DNA from: Panonychus citri
Lineage: Eukaryota > Arthropoda > Arachnida > Trombidiformes > Tetranychidae
Reading direction: 5' to 3'
NCBI RefSeq assembly: GCF_014898815.1
Contig: NW_026515545.1
Location: 372,001 to 436,000 of the forward strand
DNA: 64,000 bases
A program made the translations under genes and the position numbers. Below are positions 60,492 through 64,000 of the stretch, piece by piece (position 1 is the stretch's first letter; every line of letters starts with the position of its first letter). The notes under the pieces were generated by a model. That model ran no database searches. It was not told where the DNA came from and saw only the letters and a list, made by a program, of their open reading frames with translations.

Positions 60492-63407
60492 TTAATTTAA
60501 GAGTAAAATTTCATACATTTGATGTACACTGGATGCAATTTCGGTGACTCGAGATTTAACTGACAATTGCATGTCAGGACTACCTGGTTGAATTTTGAGT
60601 TCAGCAAGAATCCACATTCCATTGCTCAGTTTACATGATTGGTATAACATGTCGTTACCTTCAACATTACGTTTAGCTACGGTGAAAATATTATTCGATT
60701 GTAATTTAGATGAAACTGAATCAGCATCTAAGTTAACACCGTTAATTGGAAATTTAAGTTCATTTTGAGGTGGAATTTCTTGCCATGTAGAGAGGAAAAC
60801 ACGTTTATCCATGCTACCATCTTCGCCGCAGTAAACATGGAGAGGGACAATGGTGCTAAAGTAAAATATTCCCACATTATTTTTAACAGCAACTTGTAGA
60901 TTAGTCAGTGGATTCATCTTTTGAATGGGTCCCATGGTGGTCAGTGGTAGACTCACATCAGCTGATACATTGGGTGGAAGAGGAGTTTGGATTGTCAATG
61001 GTTGACCAGGGGCCAGTCCAAAGCTGTTCTTGTTAAATTGGACAGCAAATCCGGTCATCCCTTGCATTGCCCTATTAGTAAAAGTCATTTCCATGGTTAT
61101 TGCACCATTACGGCGGGTAAAAGTACCAGAGATTTCCAATCCTTTTCCATCTGTAGCAGAGAGCCAAGTCTATTGAGAGAGTGAAAATTTCATGTAGGCG
61201 TAAATATATTAATACAAACACAATAAAGAGACAAGATATTTCTTACTAACCTGCTTAGGTGGGGTAAAGAAGGTACTAGCAACTGGAATGCCGAAAATGT
61301 CACCGAGAAGTCCAGAAGTTGAAGATACTGGTACTACTGATGGAATGGGTGCTGATGAGGTTGGTGGGAATGTCGTGGTTGAAACGGGAGGAGCAGGTTG
61401 AGAGATATCATTACCGCCCAATAGAGTATCCAATCCACCTCCAAGAATATCAACATTAGAGTAACTGTTGATAGGTGATGTGGCGTATGTTGGTTGAACC
61501 GAGGGAGGATTAAGCTCAAGACTTAATAGATCACCAATTAGACTTTCTTGAGCTGGAATTACGGTGGGTTGTTGTGGATCATTGGTAACTGCAGTTGATG
61601 TTCCATCATCACCTGATCCTGATCGAGGATTTAAGCTTTTCCTTAAACCAGTTTTACCTTCGACAAAAGCTGAAGGTGGTTTATGGTAAACTGAAGCTAA
61701 ACTTCCAATGTGACAGATCAATTCATCCAACAGGGTTGGTTCTAGAAGATCAGTTTCCTCTGAAATTAAAGGTTTCTCTGCAAGAACAACTTCTTTCGCA
61801 GCTGCTGGATCAGTGGACAGTAATCGCCAGTAAATATATCCACGATCACGAAGGTCAGGATTGTCACTGTCCAAAGTAGCCAAGCTAAGAACTGATTGAA
61901 CCACATCCTGAGTTTCTGTAGGTCTTTTCAGGAAAAGTTTCACAATAGCTGTCAGTAATTGTAATTGAACTTGGGCGTTCTCATCATGAAAACCTTCAAG
62001 GAAATTTTCTAACAATTCATCGGCATTATCAATACGTTCAGCGTATTCACCGATAATCCAAATCATGGAAGCTCGAGCTTCAGGTTCATCGAGAGTGTCA
62101 AGATTTTCACACAGAGTAGAAATGATACTCTCATATTTATTGGGATATTTTCTGAAAATATCTTTGATCACCACAATTGCCTCTTGTACAACGTAATTAA
62201 CTTTAGTTTGTATCAGATCCAACAAAGTGGCAACACACCTCTCGGCAGATTGTTCGACTTTGATAGCACATCGACCAATTGCTCTTACAGCTTTACGAAC
62301 AAAATCAACATCAACCTCAGTTGCATATTCTTTCAATTCAGCCAATACTTGGGTGATATTTGCTTGAGATGCTAATCGAATCATAATGTCCAATTTTTCC
62401 AATTTCACGTAGATTGGGTCATTATATTTAACGAAGAAAACCTTCATCTCATGTTTCAGAATATCGGGTCTTTTTTGCACAATCAGGTTGATATTTCTAA
62501 GAGCAACATATTGAACTTCAGGTTCACTGGATAAAAGGGTTACCAATGGAGGAGCCAATTTTTTCGTTAGTGTTGTAACAAATTCAACATCATTCATTCG
62601 TTCCATGAATTTCATCAGCACCTTTACTGCACTAAGAACCACGGCAGCATTAGCATGAGCCAATCTGGGAGTAACACGTTCACAAATACTTTGTGCTTCC
62701 CGATCATCTTTGGTTGTATAGTTGGCTAGTGCATCTAAAATAAATACCTGGCCCCATTCAGTGCATTCATTAAGAGCTGTGAGTAGTTTGTTGATCGTTT
62801 GGGCATTAAATTCAACCAATGGTTGACCGGTGCTTGAAGCTTCATTGATCTCGGAAAGAGCAGCAACAGCATTAGCAACCACCATAGGATTAGAATCGGA
62901 AAGAAGTTCTCTCAAAAGATCAAGAAATCCTTGTTCTTCAACCATTGATGAATTGATATCATGAAGCTTGGCCACACAAACAGCCGCAGTTTTCCTTACA
63001 TAAGGATCTTCATCTCGTAAACATTTTCTCAAAGGTTCAGTTAGATATTCGGTTATTTTGTCAACTCGAATACACCCCATTGTTCTAACAGCCAATGCTC
63101 TAATCAATGGATTAGGATCGTCACAATCTCGGACGAAAGTGTTAACCGCCATGATCGCCATGTCTGGTTGACTTTTCGCATAATTCATAAGGTAAAGATA
63201 AACCAGCTTTTTAAGTTCCAAATTATCTGTTTGCATACAGTTGACCACATCAGGAAAAAGAGAAGAAACATCTTTACCAACTGTCATTGAGGCGATGACC
63301 TTTTTAACAGCTTCCCTTCTTTTCTCTTTTTTATCACTATTTAATTCACCTTTCAACTCAAAGAGTTCACCTCTTTTAGTATTGGCAAAATACTTGGCAT
63401 CGGTCAT
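60492..63407 (-). CDS. AP-1-2beta: Adaptor complex AP-1/AP-2 subunit beta
   Basis: Two coding exons on minus, 63407-61251 and 61169-60492, give 944 residues, the family's normal length. The start MTDAKYFANTKRGELFELK is canonical. Residues to about 580 form the HEAT-repeat adaptin trunk (PLIRALAVRTMGCIRV, DPYVRKTAAVCVAKLHD, EARASMIWIIGEYAERI, RDRGYIYWRLLS). The hinge is rich in Pro, Ser and Thr, with a clathrin-box LLSLE near residue 620 and an LLGDIFGIP motif near its end. Exon 2 is the appendage (GLEISGTFTRRNG, FAVQFNKNSFGL, NLQVAVKNN, TVAKRNVEGNDMLYQS). It links clathrin to cargo in endocytic and Golgi coats. Arthropods generally use one beta subunit for both AP-1 and AP-2. An AG at 63414-63413 just before the ATG suggests a 5' leader intron. 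Confidence 0.97.
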
Positions 63408-64000
63408 GTTGACTATTAAGAAAATAAATGATTCAAACAAACAGAAAGGAAAAGAAAATGATTAATCAAATAGAAAGTAAGGATTAGATTGTGGAAATTT
63501 TGGAAACAATAAAAAAAACAAGAGTTTAATTTTTAGGGCAAACAATTAACCTGAACAATTAATGTAATTAGAGAAAAACAAAACCAGAGATTTTGTCAAA
63601 TCAAAGAATTGGGGGCGTTTCCTATCTTTCCTTTGTATAGAATTCACGAGATGGCGCTACTTTCGTACTCGCATGTGACAATTTAATTGTCAGAGTTTTG
63701 ATCATGTTAATCACTTAATCGAGATTAATTGTGATTAAAATTTCTTTCCATTTGATTATTCTGAATGTTTTCACCGTATAATTTGATATTCTCTCAGTAA
63801 TTCGGTCTTCTAAGACTGATGAGAAACTTTGATACCGATTAAAAGAAAAGGTTAACAATGAAAGTTTAATTATTAATTATTGTTAGATTGTTGTTGTTTT
63901 AGTTAATTACAATAATCGATCCCATTTTAATCAATAAACATAATGAATTCTCATGTAAAACAGTTATTTCATTTGTGAATTTATTGTTAAACAATTGATA
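63408..64000. other. Upstream region of beta-adaptin
   Basis: AT-rich, with a possible leader-intron donor (CAG/GTTAAT near 63551) and a CTCF-like site at 63642-63660. No further gene before the window edge. Confidence 0.5.
63642..63660 (+). promoter_or_regulatory. CTCF-like motif upstream of beta-adaptin
   Basis: ATTCACGAGATGGCGCTAC contains AGATGGCGCT, very close to the insect CTCF core. It matches the general consensus at 12 of 14 positions and lies about 240 bases upstream of the adaptin start codon. Confidence 0.4.

Overview
This window looks like nuclear DNA from a small-genome arthropod. It is strongly AT-rich, with short GT-AG introns, animal gene families and no bacterial operon logic. 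My guess is an acariform, spider-mite-like species. That guess rests on composition, intron size and a non-coding background saturated with TTAATTGTT/AACAATTAA-type words, not on any search.

Layout, left to right. The 5' part of a secreted LDL-receptor class A gene lies on the minus strand (261-2779). An intronless secreted K/S/G-rich protein follows on plus (3694-4818), then ribosomal protein S13 on plus (5461-6227). Next come two mitochondrial genes on minus, a COQ10-type START protein and a complex I NDUFS5-like twin-CX9C protein, and a tiny two-exon secreted glycine-rich peptide on minus (8358-8642). Gamma-tubulin complex component 2 is on plus (10118-13085). A 4.8 kb gene-free stretch holds two diverged copies of one non-coding block and leads to a CUB-domain secreted protein on plus (17908-20061). 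Par-1/MARK kinase is on minus (22210-27851). After a 7 kb gene-poor stretch come a TJAP1/Pilt-like coiled-coil protein (minus, 35164-37089) and, divergently, phosphatidylinositol 4-kinase type 2 (plus, 38483-41318). The bZIP repressor vrille/NFIL3 is on minus (42582-45295). A 9-10 kb gene-poor stretch with GA microsatellites and a decayed CHMP3 fragment follows. The window ends with CHMP3/VPS24 (plus), AVL9 (minus) and the beta subunit of adaptor complex AP-1/AP-2 (minus).

Functional themes. PI4K2, CHMP3, AVL9 and the beta-adaptin all act in endosome/Golgi membrane traffic, but nothing here shows that they are co-regulated. Par-1 and vrille, both regulatory genes, border the two largest gene-poor stretches.

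Main oddities. (1) Four coding positions in three conserved genes (GCP2, vrille twice, CHMP3) each lack exactly one base, always a loss and never a gain. This points to indel errors in the assembly, or less likely to real damage. (2) Six sites resembling the CTCF core (AGATGG-centred) all lie in intergenic DNA. (3) The duplicated non-coding block contains well-conserved islands. (4) Par-1 has a weak donor just before its KA1 exon, with a stop two codons downstream, which would give a KA1-less isoform. I found no CRISPR array, transposase, viral gene, rRNA or complete tRNA.
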